Made by a program: the position numbers and the translations under genes | Assembly: GCA_013127575.1 (NCBI GenBank) | Contig: CP053418.1 | Span: 1,426,001-1,490,000 of the forward strand | DNA from: Ramlibacter terrae | Lineage (GTDB): Bacteria > Pseudomonadota > Gammaproteobacteria > Burkholderiales > Burkholderiaceae_C | Length of the DNA stretch: 64,000 bases | Direction of reading: 5' to 3' | The notes under the pieces: generated by a model | What the model was told of the DNA's origin: nothing | The model's input: the letters and a program-made list of their open reading frames with translations, nothing else | Database searches by the model: none | Shown: piece by piece, positions 52,990-62,891 of the stretch | Layout of the letters: each line of letters starts with the position of its first letter | Numbering within the stretch: position 1 is the stretch's first letter

Positions 52990-53024
52990 ACTCTGAAAAT
53001 CCGCCAAGGCGGATTTTTCAGAGT
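52990..53024 (-). terminator. strong hairpin after the acyl-CoA dehydrogenase gene
   Basis: ACTCTGAAAATCCGCC pairs with GGCGGATTTTTCAGAGT across a 2-base AA loop, with one extra T in the right arm. On the minus strand it begins 3 bases after the dehydrogenase stop. There is no T-tail beyond the stem, so it may act as an mRNA-stabilising or bidirectional element rather than a classic terminator. Confidence 0.6.
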
Positions 53025-53027
53025 TAC

Positions 53028-54245
53028 TTAGCGATGCTTCGCCAGTTCCAGCTTGGCGATCGCGTTGCGATGAACTTCATCGGGCCCGTCCACCAGCCGC
53101 ACGGTGCGCTGGTGCGCATACGCCTCCGCCAGCCAGAAGTCCTGGCTGACGCCGGCGGCGCCGTGGGCCTGGATCGCCCAGTCGACCACCTTGCACGACA
53201 TGTTGGGCGCGACCACCTTGATCATCGCGATCTCGGTGCGGGCGAACTTGTTGCCCACCGTGTCCATCTTCCACGCGGCGTTCAGCGTCAGCAGGCGCGC
53301 CTGGTCGATCATGCAGCGGGACTCGGCGATGCGTTCGTGCCAGACCGACTGCTCGGCCAGCGGCTTGCCGAAAGCCACGCGCTTCTGCAGGCGGTCGCAC
53401 ATCAGTTCCAGCGCGCGCTCGGCGGCGCCGATGGAGCGCATGCAGTGGTGGATGCGTCCCGGGCCGAGGCGGCCCCGGGCGATCTCGAAGCCGCGCCCTT
53501 CACCCAGCAGGATGTTCTCGACCGGCACGCGCACGTTCTCGAGCGCCACTTCCATGTGGCCGTGCGGCGAATCGTCGTAGCCGAACACCGACAGGTGGCG
53601 CAGCACGGTCACGCCGGGCGTGTCGCGCGGAATGAGGATCATCGACTGCTGCGCATGGCGCGGCGCGTCGGGATCGGTCTTGCCCATCACGATGAAGATC
53701 TTGCAGCGCGGGCTGCCGGCGCCGGAAGAGAACCACTTGCGGCCGTTGACGACGTAGTGGTCGCCATCGCGGCGGATCGAGCACTGGATGTTGGTCGCGT
53801 CCGACGAGGCCACGGCGGGCTCCGTCATCAGGAAGGCCGAGCGGATTTCGCCCGCCAGCAGCGGCACCAGCCATTCCTGCTTCTGCGCATCGGTGGCGTA
53901 GCGTTCCAGCGTCTCCATGTTGCCGGTGTCGGGCGCCGAGCAGTTGAAGACCTCGCCCGACCGGGACACCCGGCCCATGATCTCGCACAGCGGGGCGTAG
54001 TCCGGTTGGAGACGCCGCCGTGCCCCCTGGTACGGGTGCGGCAGGAACATGTTCCAGAGACCCGCAGCGCGTGCCTTCGGCTTGAGTTCCTCGATCAGCG
54101 GAACCACTTGCCGGGGATTGCCCTCGCGCCGGAACGCGTCGGTCTCGCGGTGGTAACGCTCTTCGTTGGGATAGATGTGCTCGTCGAAGAAAGCGCGCAG
54201 GCGCTGAATCAGCTCGGCGGACTTCGGGGACGGTTCAGCGAACAT
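53028..54245 (-). CDS. acyl-CoA dehydrogenase (locally shifted)
   Basis: About 405 residues, of the long ACAD group with a short N-terminal lid ([20 protein letters not shown]). [20 protein letters not shown] and [20 protein letters not shown] bind [43 protein letters not shown] and [20 protein letters not shown] close it. GGAG lies 7 bases before the ATG at 54245. Near 54000-54035 another frame gives the expected GHGGVSN, so two compensating errors lie there. It leads a separate unit upstream of the CoA-transferase/GST pair. Confidence 0.91.
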   Translation of the reverse strand: MFAEPSPKSAELIQRLRAFFDEHIYPNEERYHRETDAFRREGNPRQVVPLIEELKPKARAAGLWNMFLPHPYQGARRRLQPDYAPLCEIMGRVSRSGEVFNCSAPDTGNMETLERYATDAQKQEWLVPLLAGEIRSAFLMTEPAVASSDATNIQCSIRRDGDHYVVNGRKWFSSGAGSPRCKIFIVMGKTDPDAPRHAQQSMILIPRDTPGVTVLRHLSVFGYDDSPHGHMEVALENVRVPVENILLGEGRGFEIARGRLGPGRIHHCMRSIGAAERALELMCDRLQKRVAFGKPLAEQSVWHERIAESRCMIDQARLLTLNAAWKMDTVGNKFARTEIAMIKVVAPNMSCKVVDWAIQAHGAAGVSQDFWLAEAYAHQRTVRLVDGPDEVHRNAIAKLELAKHR

Positions 54246-54329
54246 GGGGACTCCTTGGGGCAACCTGCGGATTAGGCGGGCGGCGGGCGATCGTGTCGAT
54301 CACCCGAGCGACAGCCCGGCCCGGCAAGC

Positions 54330-55307
54330 CTACTTCGTTTCCAGCAGGCCGAGGGTGCCCGGGACCTTGGCCATGGCGGCCTTGTCCTGCTGCACGAAGG
54401 CCGTGACCTGCGCCGGCGACAGGGCCATCTGCTCGGCGCCCGGCCGGCCAGCACCTTCTGCCATTCCGGGTCGCTGCTGGTCTCGGTGAAGGCCTTGTGC
54501 AGCATCTCCAGCACGGCCGGCGGGGTGTCCTTGGGTGCGGACAGCGTGTACCGGTGGCCGTCGCGGTGTTGCCGTAGCCCGCCTCGGCCAGCGTCGGCAC
54601 CTGCGGCAGCAAGGGCGTGCGCTGGGCGCCGCCATAGGCCAGCGCCTTCAGCTTGCCTTCGGCGATGAAGGCGCGCGTGGCCGCCAGGTTCAGCATGCCC
54701 GACTGCACCTGCCCGCCCAGCAGGTCCTTCAGCGCCGGCGCGGCGCCGCTGTAGGGCACGTGGGTGATGCGGATCCCGGCCGCCGGGCGAAGGCTTCGGC
54801 GCCCGGGTGCGTGGCGCCACCGGTGCCGGCCGACGCGTAGTTCAGCACGCCCGGCTGCTTGCGCGCGAGCGCGATGTACGCGGGCAGGGTGTCGACGCCC
54901 ACGGAGGGGTGGACCACCAGCACGTTGGGCTGGCTGGCCACCACCGCGATGAAGGCGAAGTCGGCGATGCCGTCGTACGGAACGCGCTGCATCAGCGGCG
55001 TGACCACGTGGCCGGCGGAGGTGCTGACCAGCAGCGTGTAGCCGTCCGGCTTGGCCCGCGCCACGAAACCGGTGCCGATGGTGGCGGCGCCGCCCGGCTT
55101 GGCGTCGACGATCACGCTCTGCTTCAGTCGCGCCGAAAGCTGCTGCGCCAGCGCGCGGGCCATCGTGTCGGCGGGACCGCCGGCGGCGTACGGGTGCACG
55201 AGCGTGATCGGCCGGGAGGGCCACGGCGACTGCGCCAGGGCGGCGGGCAGCACGGCGACGGCGGCGAGGGCGAGCAGGGCGCGGCGCGCCAGGACGGGAC
55301 AGGTCAT
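54330..55307 (-). CDS. Bug family (TctC) solute-binding protein (frame broken)
   Basis: About 326 residues. The signal peptide from 55307 has LARRALLALAAVAVLPAALA. ITLVHPYAAGGPADTMARAL, VIVDAKPGGAATIGTGFVA, DGYTLLVSTSAGHVV and ITHVPYSGAAPALKDLLGGQ are the family blocks. Breaks lie near 54785, 54555 and 54445; the end reads TAFVQQDKAAMAKVPGTLG. It lies downstream of the flavin reductase gene and upstream of the acyl-CoA dehydrogenase, so it may bind the acid degraded by this cluster. Confidence 0.86.
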
Positions 55308-55326
55308 GGGGATCCTCGAGGGGCGG

Positions 55327-56007
55327 TTACTTGGCGGCAGGCGGCGGTGCATCGCCCGGCGCCCAGCCTTCGTCGCCGGGTGGCTTCTGCAGCATGGGCC
55401 GGTGGAAGATTTCGCCGAGCCCGGCGTAGTACGGGCCGCCGAGCCGCGCGAGCGGCCGCAGCGCCACCGAGTCGACCCGGGTGCCGTCGTACACCTTGCC
55501 GGAAAGATGGAAGGCCACCACCTCGCCGATGTACAGGGTGTTGATGCCGCGGCCGAGCTTCACCGCCTGGTCGAGACGGCATTCCATCTGCACCGGCGTG
55601 CTGGCGATGCGCGGCGCGCGCACGTGGCGGCTGGGCAGCAGCGCGATGCCGAGCACGTCCGTCTCGCTGACCTCGGGACCGAACTCCTGCGCACTGCGGT
55701 GCAGCACTTCCATGTCGTGCTCGGTGGCGACGTTCACCACGAACTCGCGCGTGGCCTCGATGTTGCGCGCCGTGTCCTTGACCGAGCCGCCGACGGCGCG
55801 GCGCGCGATGTTGACGGCCAGCATCGGCGGGCTCGTCGCCACGTAGTTGAAGGAGCTGAAGGGCGCGGCATTCACGCGGCCCTGCTCGTCGACGGTGGTG
55901 ATCCAGGCGATCGGCCGCGGCACCACGCAGCCCACCAGCAGGCGGTAGGCGGTGGCGGTGTCGAGGGCTTCGCCTTCGACGAGGTGGAAGTCGTGGTCGG
56001 CGGCCAT
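55327..56007 (-). CDS. flavin reductase-like (FMN-binding) domain protein
   Basis: Intact, 226 residues. PRPIAWITTVDEQGRVNAAP and FSSFNYVATSPPMLAVNIAR form the split-barrel FMN site; RNIEATREFVVNVATEHDME and RLGGPYYAGLGEIFHRP follow. Such proteins supply reduced flavin to monooxygenases or act as esterase-like FMN proteins. No partner oxygenase is adjacent. It starts 5 bases after the enoyl-CoA hydratase stop. Confidence 0.9.
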   Translation of the reverse strand: MAADHDFHLVEGEALDTATAYRLLVGCVVPRPIAWITTVDEQGRVNAAPFSSFNYVATSPPMLAVNIARRAVGGSVKDTARNIEATREFVVNVATEHDMEVLHRSAQEFGPEVSETDVLGIALLPSRHVRAPRIASTPVQMECRLDQAVKLGRGINTLYIGEVVAFHLSGKVYDGTRVDSVALRPLARLGGPYYAGLGEIFHRPMLQKPPGDEGWAPGDAPPPAAK

Positions 56008-56012
56008 GCGGT

Positions 56013-56788
56013 TCAGCGGCCGGTGAACACGGGCGCGCGCTTCTCGGCGAAGGCGCGCTGCGCTTCCCTGGCGTCCTCGGTCTTGCCGATCTGCGCCGTC
56101 ATGTCCTGCTCGTAGCGGTAGCCGTCGCGCAGGCTCATGTCCTCGATGGTGTTGAGCGTGTGCTTGAACATGCGCGTGGCCACCGGGCTCTTGGCGGCGA
56201 TCGTGCGGGCGATCTCCATCGCCTTGGGCATCAGCTCCTCGGGCGGCACGCAGGCCTCGACCACGCCCAGCCGGTACAGCTCGGCGCCGTCGACGCGCAT
56301 GCCGGTGAGCGCCATGCGGCGCAGGCGCGAATGGCTGAACAGCCGCATCGCATGGCGGCCGCCGCCCAGCAGGCCGACGTCGACTTCGGGCATGCCCAGC
56401 GTGGCCTTCTCGGAGGCGACCAGGATGTCGCTGGACGCCACCATCGCCAGCCCCGAGCCGAGCGCGGCCCCGTTGATGGCGACCACCACCGGCTTGGCGC
56501 ATTCGCGGATGGCGTGGAAGCATTCGCGCGTGCGGCGCGAATGGGCCGGCAGGTCGCCCGGCCCCTTGATCACTTGGGCGCGGCCCTTCAGGTCGGCGCC
56601 GGCGCAGAACACCTTGCCGGCGCCGGTCAGCACCACGGCGCGCACTTCGTCCATCTCGGAGATGCGGTCGGGGGCGGGGTCAGTTCGTCGTTGAGCGTGC
56701 GCGTCAGGGCGTTGACCGGCGGCGCGTTCAGGGTCAGGGTGGCGACGAAGTCGGCGATCGAGACTTCGAGCTGGGTCAGGTCGTTCAT
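56013..56788 (-). CDS. enoyl-CoA hydratase/isomerase family protein (frame broken)
   Basis: About 259 residues, crotonase fold. VVLTGAGKVFCAGADLKG and AINGAALGSGLAMVASSDI form the oxyanion hole, and LGMPEVDVGLLGGGRHAMRL holds one catalytic Glu. The other usual Glu (in GGGxE) is absent here, so it may be an isomerase, hydrolase or decarboxylase rather than a hydratase. One break near 56680. The ATG at 56788 lies 26 bases after a Bug gene. Confidence 0.88.
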
Positions 56789-56814
56789 GGCGTTTTCCTT
56801 GGCGTGGTCCGGGT

Positions 56815-57778
56815 TCATTCGAGCTTGGCGCCCGAGACCTCGATCACCTTCTTCCACTTGGCCGCCTCGCTGCGGATCAGGCCGGCCATCTCGGCCGGCG
56901 TGCTGCCCTGCGGCAGGACGCCGCTGGCGGCCAGTTGTTCCTTCAGCTCGGGCGACTGCAGCACGGCGTTGATCTCGCGGTTCAGGCGGTCGATCACGGC
57001 TTGCGGCGTCTTCGCGGGCACCGAGATGTAATTGACCGGCGCGGCCTCGAAACCCTTCAGCGTCTCGGCGATGGTGGGCACGTCGGGCAGCAAGGGCGAA
57101 CGCTTCGCCGTGGCGACGCCGAGCGCGCGCAACGCGCCGCTGTCGATGTGCTGCTTGTAGACGGCGATGCTGTCGATGGCCATCTGCACGCGCCCCGACA
57201 GCAGGTCGGTCAATGCCGGACCCGTGCCGCGGTACGGGATGTGCACGACGAAGACGCCCGCCGACTGCTTGAATAGCTCTCCGGCCGGTGGCTGCTGGCG
57301 CCGGGCCGGCGCTGGCGAAGTTGACCTTGCCGGGATTCGCCTTGGCGTACGCGATGAACTCCTTGATGTTGCGGGCGGGAACGTCCTTGTGCACCACCAG
57401 CACGTTCGGAACGATCGCCACCTCCGACACCGGCACGAGGTCGCGTTCGGGGTCGTAGGGCAGCTTCGCCATCAGGTACGGATTGGCCATCTGCGGGCCC
57501 GGCGTCGTGTAGAGCAGCGTGTAGCCGTCGGCCGGCGACTTGGCGACGAGATCGGCGCCGAGGGTCGCGCCTCCACCGGGCTTGTTGTCGACCACCACCG
57601 GCTGGCCGAGGCGCTTGGCCAGCGGCGCGGCCACCGCGCGCGCGACGATGTCGGCGCCGCCGCCCGGCGCGAAGGGAACCACCAGCCGCAGCGGCCGATT
57701 CGGGTAGTCCTGCGCCGCGGCGCCCAGCGCGCAAGTGGCCAGCAGCAGGCCGGCAAGGGTGCGGAGATTCATCTTCAT
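56815..57778 (-). CDS. Bug family (TctC) solute-binding protein (frame broken)
   Basis: About 321 residues. MKMNLRTLAGLLLATCALGA is the signal peptide. RLVVPFAPGGGADIVARAVA, PVVVDNKPGGGATLGADLVA, DGYTLLYTTPGPQMANPYL and VHIPYRGTGPALTDLLSGRV are intact blocks; the frame is lost near 57300 to 57285. Its ATG overlaps the stop of the enolase-superfamily gene (ATGA). Confidence 0.88.
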
Positions 57779-58851
57779 GGGGATCCGTTCTTGTACGTGA
57801 CGCCGCAGCCGGGGCCGTCCGGCAGCCGCAGCTGCCCATCGTGCACCGGAAGCGGCGTGAAGGGGTCGTCCTGCAGGTGCAGGTGCTCGGACAGTTCGCA
57901 GGCGTAGGGCAGGCGGCGCACCACGCTGGCGGCCTGCAGGCCCATCGCCTGCAGCAGGGCGGGCCCGAAGGCGGCGCCCATGCGGCAACCCACCTCGCCC
58001 GCTTCGCAGATGTGCACCGCACGGAGGAAGCGGCGGATGCCGCCGAGGTTGGTGATCTTCAGGTTGACCACGTCCGCTGCGCGCTCCGACACCAGCCGGA
58101 ACACGTCGCGCACGCTCTGCGCGCTTTCGTCGGCCTCGATCGCCACCGGCAGCGTGCGCGTGAGCAGGGCGAGGCCGGCGAAGTCGGCGGCGGGCACCGG
58201 CTGCTCGATCAGCGCGATGCCGTAACGCTCCATGCGCGCGAACGCGGTCATCATCTGCTTCGCGTTGTACGACTGGTTGGGGTCCAGCGTCAGCGCCACG
58301 CCTTCGCCGGCGGCCGCGCGCACCGCGGCGACCCGCTGCACGTCGACGTCGGTGTCGCCGGAGAGCTTGAGCTTGAGCTGCCGGTAGCCCTCGCCGGCGA
58401 GGCGGGCCGCGATGGCCGCCATTTCGTCGGGCGCCTTGATCGGGAGGATGCGCGACAGCGGCACCGCGTCGCGCAGCTTGCCGCCCAGCAGCACGTGCAC
58501 CGGCACGCCGAGCCGGCGCGCCAGCAGGTCGTGCAGCGCCATGTCGATGGCCGCCTTCACCGTGGGCTGGTAGGCGAGCGTGGCGTCGATCTCCTCCATC
58601 GTGCCGGCCAGGTCGTCGAGCGGGCGGCCCACCGTGCGCGGCGCCGGGAAGGCCAGTCCGGCCTCGGCGCCCGTGCCGTGGGTGGAGATCGCGGGAATGG
58701 CGTGGCAGTAGCCCAGGCCCCGGTGGCCGTCGTCGTCCTCCAGCCGCAGCACCCAGCCTTCGAGCCGCGGCACCTGAGCCCGCGCGAACTTCCACTGCGG
58801 ATCCGACAGCGCCTGCGTGCAGGGCGCGATCGTGGCGGCGGCGATCTTCAT
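57775..58851 (-). CDS. mandelate racemase/muconate-lactonizing enzyme family protein
   Basis: Intact, 358 residues, enolase superfamily. The first catalytic Lys pair is in YRQLKLKLSGDTDV, the metal ligands are Asp in LTLDPNQSYN, Glu in ALIEQPVPA and Glu/Asp in AIEADESAQS, and a further Lys is in VVNLKITNLGG, as in muconate cycloisomerases and dipeptide epimerases. It racemises or cycloisomerises a carboxylic acid by abstracting its alpha proton. It sits between two Bug genes, overlapping both by 4 bases, so binding protein and enzyme are co-translated. Confidence 0.92.
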   Translation of the reverse strand: MKIAAATIAPCTQALSDPQWKFARAQVPRLEGWVLRLEDDDGHRGLGYCHAIPAISTHGTGAEAGLAFPAPRTVGRPLDDLAGTMEEIDATLAYQPTVKAAIDMALHDLLARRLGVPVHVLLGGKLRDAVPLSRILPIKAPDEMAAIAARLAGEGYRQLKLKLSGDTDVDVQRVAAVRAAAGEGVALTLDPNQSYNAKQMMTAFARMERYGIALIEQPVPAADFAGLALLTRTLPVAIEADESAQSVRDVFRLVSERAADVVNLKITNLGGIRRFLRAVHICEAGEVGCRMGAAFGPALLQAMGLQAASVVRRLPYACELSEHLHLQDDPFTPLPVHDGQLRLPDGPGCGVTYKNGSP

Positions 58852-59826
58852 TCGAGCGAGATCTTGGCCTTGACGATGATGTTCTTCCACTTGTCCGATT
58901 CCGCCTGCATCAGCTTCTGGTACTCGGCGGGCGTGGACGTGACGGGCAGCGCGCCCTGCTGCAGGAACTGCTGCTTCATCTCCGGCGCGTTGACGGCGGC
59001 GACGATCGCTTCGCGCAGCTTCGTCGCGATGGCCGGCGGCAGGCTCTTGGGCGCGATGATCCCGTAGGTGGTTTCCATGGTCACGCCGGCGAGGCCCTTT
59101 TCCGCCGTGGTCGGCGCATCGGGCAACTGCGGCGCGCGGCTGCCGGCCGCCACCGCCAGCACCTTGAGGGTGCCCGCGTTGACGTGCGGCAGCACCGGCA
59201 GCAGGTCCACCATGGTCGCGTTCACTTCGCCGGACAGCAGCGCCGTCACGGCGGGCGCGGCGCCCTTGTACGGCACGTGCAGCAGGTTCACGCCGGCCTG
59301 CTCCTTGAAGATCTCCATGCCGATGTGCGGCGTGGTGCCCGGACCGGCCGAGCTGTACGTCAGCTTGCCGGGTTCGGCCTTGGACCGCTTCACCAAATCT
59401 TCCAGCGAGGCGATGCCGGACTTGCCGTTGACCACCAGCACGCTCGGGATCCACGGAGACCAGCGTGAGGTACTGGATGTCCTGCAGGCCATACGGCGCC
59501 TTCATCAGGTTGGGCATGCCGGCCAGCGGGCCCGGCGCCACCAGGGGCGAAGGTGTAGCCGTCGCCGTCCGCCTTGACGGTCGCGTCCACGCCGATGGTG
59601 CCGCCGGCGCCCGCCCGGTTGTCCACCACCACCGGCTGCCCGAGCGCGGCGCCGACCTTGGTCGCCAGCAGGCGGGCGATCGCATCGGTGGGCCCGCCGG
59701 CCGAGTACGGCACGATCAGCTTCATGGGCTGGCGGGCCAGGCCTGCGCGTGCACCGCGGGCGCGAGCAGCAGGCCGGTGGCGGACAGGGCGAGGGCGGCG
59801 GAAAGCAGGCGGCGGGTGCGCATCAT
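58848..59826 (-). CDS. Bug family (TctC) solute-binding protein (frame broken)
   Basis: About 326 residues. The tandem ATG at 59826/59823 starts a signal peptide with RTRRLLSAALALSATGLLLA. LIVPYSAGGPTDAIARLLA, VVVDNRAGAGGTIGVDATV and LHVPYKGAAPAVTALLSGEV are the family blocks. Breaks lie near 59728, 59548 and 59452. First gene of the minus-strand Bug/enolase/Bug/hydratase/flavin-reductase/Bug run. Confidence 0.87.
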
Positions 59827-59879
59827 GAAACTTGTCTCCGGGGTTCTTGGCCGCAGTCTAGGAGCCGGGCGCCGCGCGA

Positions 59880-59911
59880 GCTATGCACGGATCGCGCAAG
59901 GCTGCTATGCA
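59880..59911. promoter_or_regulatory. direct repeats GCTATGCA, candidate regulator site
   Basis: GCTATGCA occurs at 59880-59887 and 59904-59911, 24 bases apart, in the 178-base gap between two divergent Bug genes. A LysR gene lies 1.8 kb away. Function is inferred from position only. Confidence 0.35.
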
Positions 59912-60004
59912 GGGGTTGGCGCAGGGCGCAACCCAGCCATGCGGCGGCGCGCATAGGCGGCGGCGGTGCGCGGGACTAGAGTGGCCGCAACCGGGAGACA
60001 CAGC

Positions 60005-60986
60005 ATGCGTTCCCGATTCCAAACCGCGGGCCTCAGCCGCCGCGCCGTGCTGGCGCTCGCGGCCAGTGCGCCCTTCGCGGCTGGGCCGCCTTCCCCGACC
60101 GCCCGCTGCGCATGGTCGTGCCCTTCCCGGCCGGCGGCGCGGCCGACCTGATGGCGCGCGGCCGGCCCATCACCTCGGCGAGCAGCTCGGGCAGCAGGTG
60201 GTGATCGACAACCGCGGCGGCGCCGGCGGCACGCTGGCGGCGGAACTCGTGGCGCGCGCGCCGGCCGACGGCTACACGCTGCTGTTCGCCACCATGGGCA
60301 CGCAGGCGATCAACCCGGCGCTGTACGCCAAGCTGCGATACGACCCGCTGAAGGACTTCGCGCCCATCGCGCTGACGCACATCACGCCGCGCGTGCTGGT
60401 GGTCGGGCCGTCGGTGAAGGCGACCAGCGTGGCCGAACTGGTCGCGCTCGCCAAGGCGAAGCCGGGCCAGCTGACCTACGGCTCGGCCGGCAACGGCAGT
60501 TCCAGCCACCTGTCGGGCGCGCTGTTCGAGAGCCTGGCCGGCGTGGACTGGTGCACGTGCCGTACAAGGGCAGCGCGCCGCTGCTGACCGACCTGCTGGC
60601 CGGCCGGGTCGATGCGACCTTCGACTCGTTCACCGTGTACGAGGAGCACATCAAGTCGGGCCGGGTGCGGGCGCTGGCGGTGACCTCGCGCACGCGCATG
60701 GCCGCCCTGCCGCAACTGCCCACGCTCGCGGAAGCGGGCCACGGCCGGCTACGAGGTGTCGAACTGGCTCGGCCTGCTGGCGCCGGCGGGGACGCCGAAG
60801 GACGTCGTGGCCGGCCTGCATGCGGCGGTGGGCCGCGCGATGGCCGACGCGGCGATGCGCAAGCAACTGACCGGGCTGGGCATCGAGCCGGCGAGCTCCA
60901 CGCCGGAGGACTTCGCCGCACTGATCCGCAGCGAGATCCCGAAGTGGGCACGGATCGTCAAGGCGTCCGGCGCGAAGGTGGAATGA
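60005..60986 (+). CDS. Bug family (TctC) solute-binding protein (frame broken)
   Basis: About 327 residues. TAGLSRRAVLALAASAPFAA is an export signal with a twin-Arg-like start. RMVVPFPAGGAADLMAR, VVIDNRGGAGGTLAAELVAR, DGYTLLFATMGTQAINPALY and MHVPYKGSAPLLTDLLAGRV are family blocks. Breaks lie near 60090, 60160, 60555 and 60745. Its stop overlaps the hydrolase start, and GGGAGAC lies 5 bases before its ATG. Divergent from another Bug gene. Confidence 0.87.
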
Positions 60987-61773
60987 GCGTCTCCGAAGGC
61001 CTGGTCGACGTCGGTGGCTGCCGCCTCTGGTACTGGGACACCGGCGGCCCCGGAGAGGCGGTGGTGTTCCTGCACGCCGGCAGCCAGAGCGGCGCCGGCT
61101 GGGGCCACCAGCAGGCGGCTTTCGCGCAGGCGGGCTTTCGCGCCATCGGCTATTCGCGGCGCGGCTGCTGGCGCTCGGAGCGCGGCGACCCGGACGACCC
61201 CGGCGTCGCCGCGGAGGACCTGGCCCGCGTGCTGGATCACTGCGGCGTCGAGCGCGCGCACGTGGTGGCGCTGGCGCTCGGCGCCTTCTATGCACTCGAC
61301 TTCGCGCTGCTCCATCCTGCGCGCGTGCGCACGTTGACGATCGCCTCGTCGTACCTCGGCATCGCCGCCAGCGAGACGGAGTACGCGCAGGCCAATGCCG
61401 AGCTGCGACCACCTGCCTTCGACGCGTTGCCGATCGAGGTCAAGGAACTGCACCCCTCGTACCGCGTAGAGAACCCCGAGGGCGTCGCTGCCTGGCTGGC
61501 ACTATCCGCGCAAGCGCGCAACGGCCCGCCGGTGGTGGCCAAGCGCCCCGGCCGATGACGTGGGAGCGCGTCGAAAGCATCCGTGCGCCCATCCTGCTCA
61601 TGACCGGCGACGGCGACCTCTACACGCCGCCCGCGCTGCTGCGCATGCAGGCGCGGCACATGCCGCACGCCGACGTGGTGGTGATCCCCGAGGCGGGTCA
61701 CTGCGCGAACTGGGAGCAGCCCGAGGCCTTCAACCGCACCGTGCTGGATTTCCTGCGCCGGCATCCCGGGTGA
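60983..61773 (+). CDS. alpha/beta hydrolase fold protein lacking the nucleophile Ser (frame broken)
   Basis: About 263 residues. VVFLHAGSQSGAGW is the oxyanion region; the elbow reads HVVALALGAFYALDFALLHP, where the usual G-x-S-x-G has Ala for Ser. Asp in LMTGDGDLYTPP and His in PEAGHCANWEQPEAF remain. It may be non-hydrolytic (for example a C-C lyase-like or binding fold) or inactive. One base is missing near 61545, away from the elbow. Co-translated with the Bug gene (ATGA overlap). Confidence 0.82.
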
Positions 61774-61780
61774 CAGGTTC

Positions 61781-61786
61781 GATAAT
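61781..61786 (+). promoter_or_regulatory. -10-like hexamer close to the LysR start
   Basis: GATAAT lies 8 bases before the ATG at 61795, with GGGGGCCG between. The G-run could instead serve as a ribosome site, so leaderless use is less sure here. Confidence 0.38.
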
Positions 61787-61794
61787 GGGGGCCG

Positions 61795-62780
61795 ATGCAC
61801 AAAGCCAAGGCCACCGATTTCGCGCTCGACATCGCCGCCGACCTGCAGAAATGGCGGTCGTTCGTCGCGATCGGCGAGCTCGGTAGCCTCACGCGCGCCG
61901 CGCTGTTCCTCGACAGCAACCAGTCGTTCCTGAGCCGGCAGGTGAATGCGCTCGAACGCGAGTGCGGCACGCGCCTGTTCAACCGCACGGGCCGGGGCGT
62001 GGAGTTGTCCGAAGCGGGGCAGCGCCTCTTTCCGCAGGTGAAGGATTTGCTCGAACGCGCGCAAGCGCTGGAGCGCGACATCCGCGCCGACCTGCGCGAG
62101 CCGGTCGGCACCGTGACGCTGGGCAGCCTTCCTTCCATCGGCACGATCCTGACCGGGCGCCTGTTCGCCGACGTGCGCGCGCAGTTGCCGGGCGTGAGCC
62201 TGAAGGTGCTGGAAGGCTCCAGCGGCCGGTGGAGGAGTGGCTCACCGACGCCCGCGTGGACATCGCGATCCTCTATCGCTACACGGCCACGCTGCCCGAG
62301 GGCGAGGAGACGCTGGCCACGGTGGACAGCTACCTGATCGGGCCCAAGGGCGACCGCCTCACGGCCGGCGGAGAAGTGCCATTCGCCAGCCTCGACGGGC
62401 TGCCCTTCATCCTGCCCGGCGCGCCCAACGGCTTGCGCACCGCGCTCGATGCGGGCGCGCGCCACGCACGCATCGCGCTGGCGCCGGCGATCGAGGCCGA
62501 CTCGCTGCCATTGCAGAAGCAACTGACGGCGCAGGAGCGCCTGTACACCGTGCTGCCGCTGCACGCGGTGTGGCAGGAAGTGCAGGAGGGCAAGCTGCAG
62601 GCCGCCCGCATCGTGGAGCCGCCCTTCCAGCGCACGGTGGCCATGGCGTTCTCGAAAGCGAAAGGGCCTTCGCGCGCGATCACGGCGGTGACCGCGCACC
62701 TGGTGCGCATCGTGGGAGAGATGGGGACGCTGGGAATGTGGCGCTCGTCGCCCGCGGCTGACCCTCCACCCGCCCCGTGA
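61795..62780 (+). CDS. LysR-type transcriptional regulator (frame broken)
   Basis: About 329 residues. LQKWRSFVAIGELGSLTRAA and LDSNQSFLSRQVNALERECG are the winged helix, preceded by a 15-residue extension. TVTLGSLPSIGTILTGRLFA and TDARVDIAILYRYTATLPEG are effector-domain parts. One break near 62228. It is co-directional with the Bug/hydrolase pair and 21 bases after it; it may regulate the divergent Bug promoters at 59.9 kb. Confidence 0.87.
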
Positions 62781-62891
62781 TCGGCGGCTCCTTCCGCAGC
62801 GAGTACTTGCCGGGCGAGTGGTCGCCATAGCCGTTGGAGGCCTGCCCGGCTGGCGGATTCTGTGCCGGGCCGGCCCGGGTGGCAACTGCGA

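Noticed and set aside
62781..62891. Possible small minus-strand product with SPGKYSLRKEPPITGR
   Set aside because: The frame is open and the stretch looks protein-like, but there is no start codon or ribosome site after the Sel1-like stop and the frame runs on opposite the LysR gene. It could be a displaced C-terminus; unresolved.
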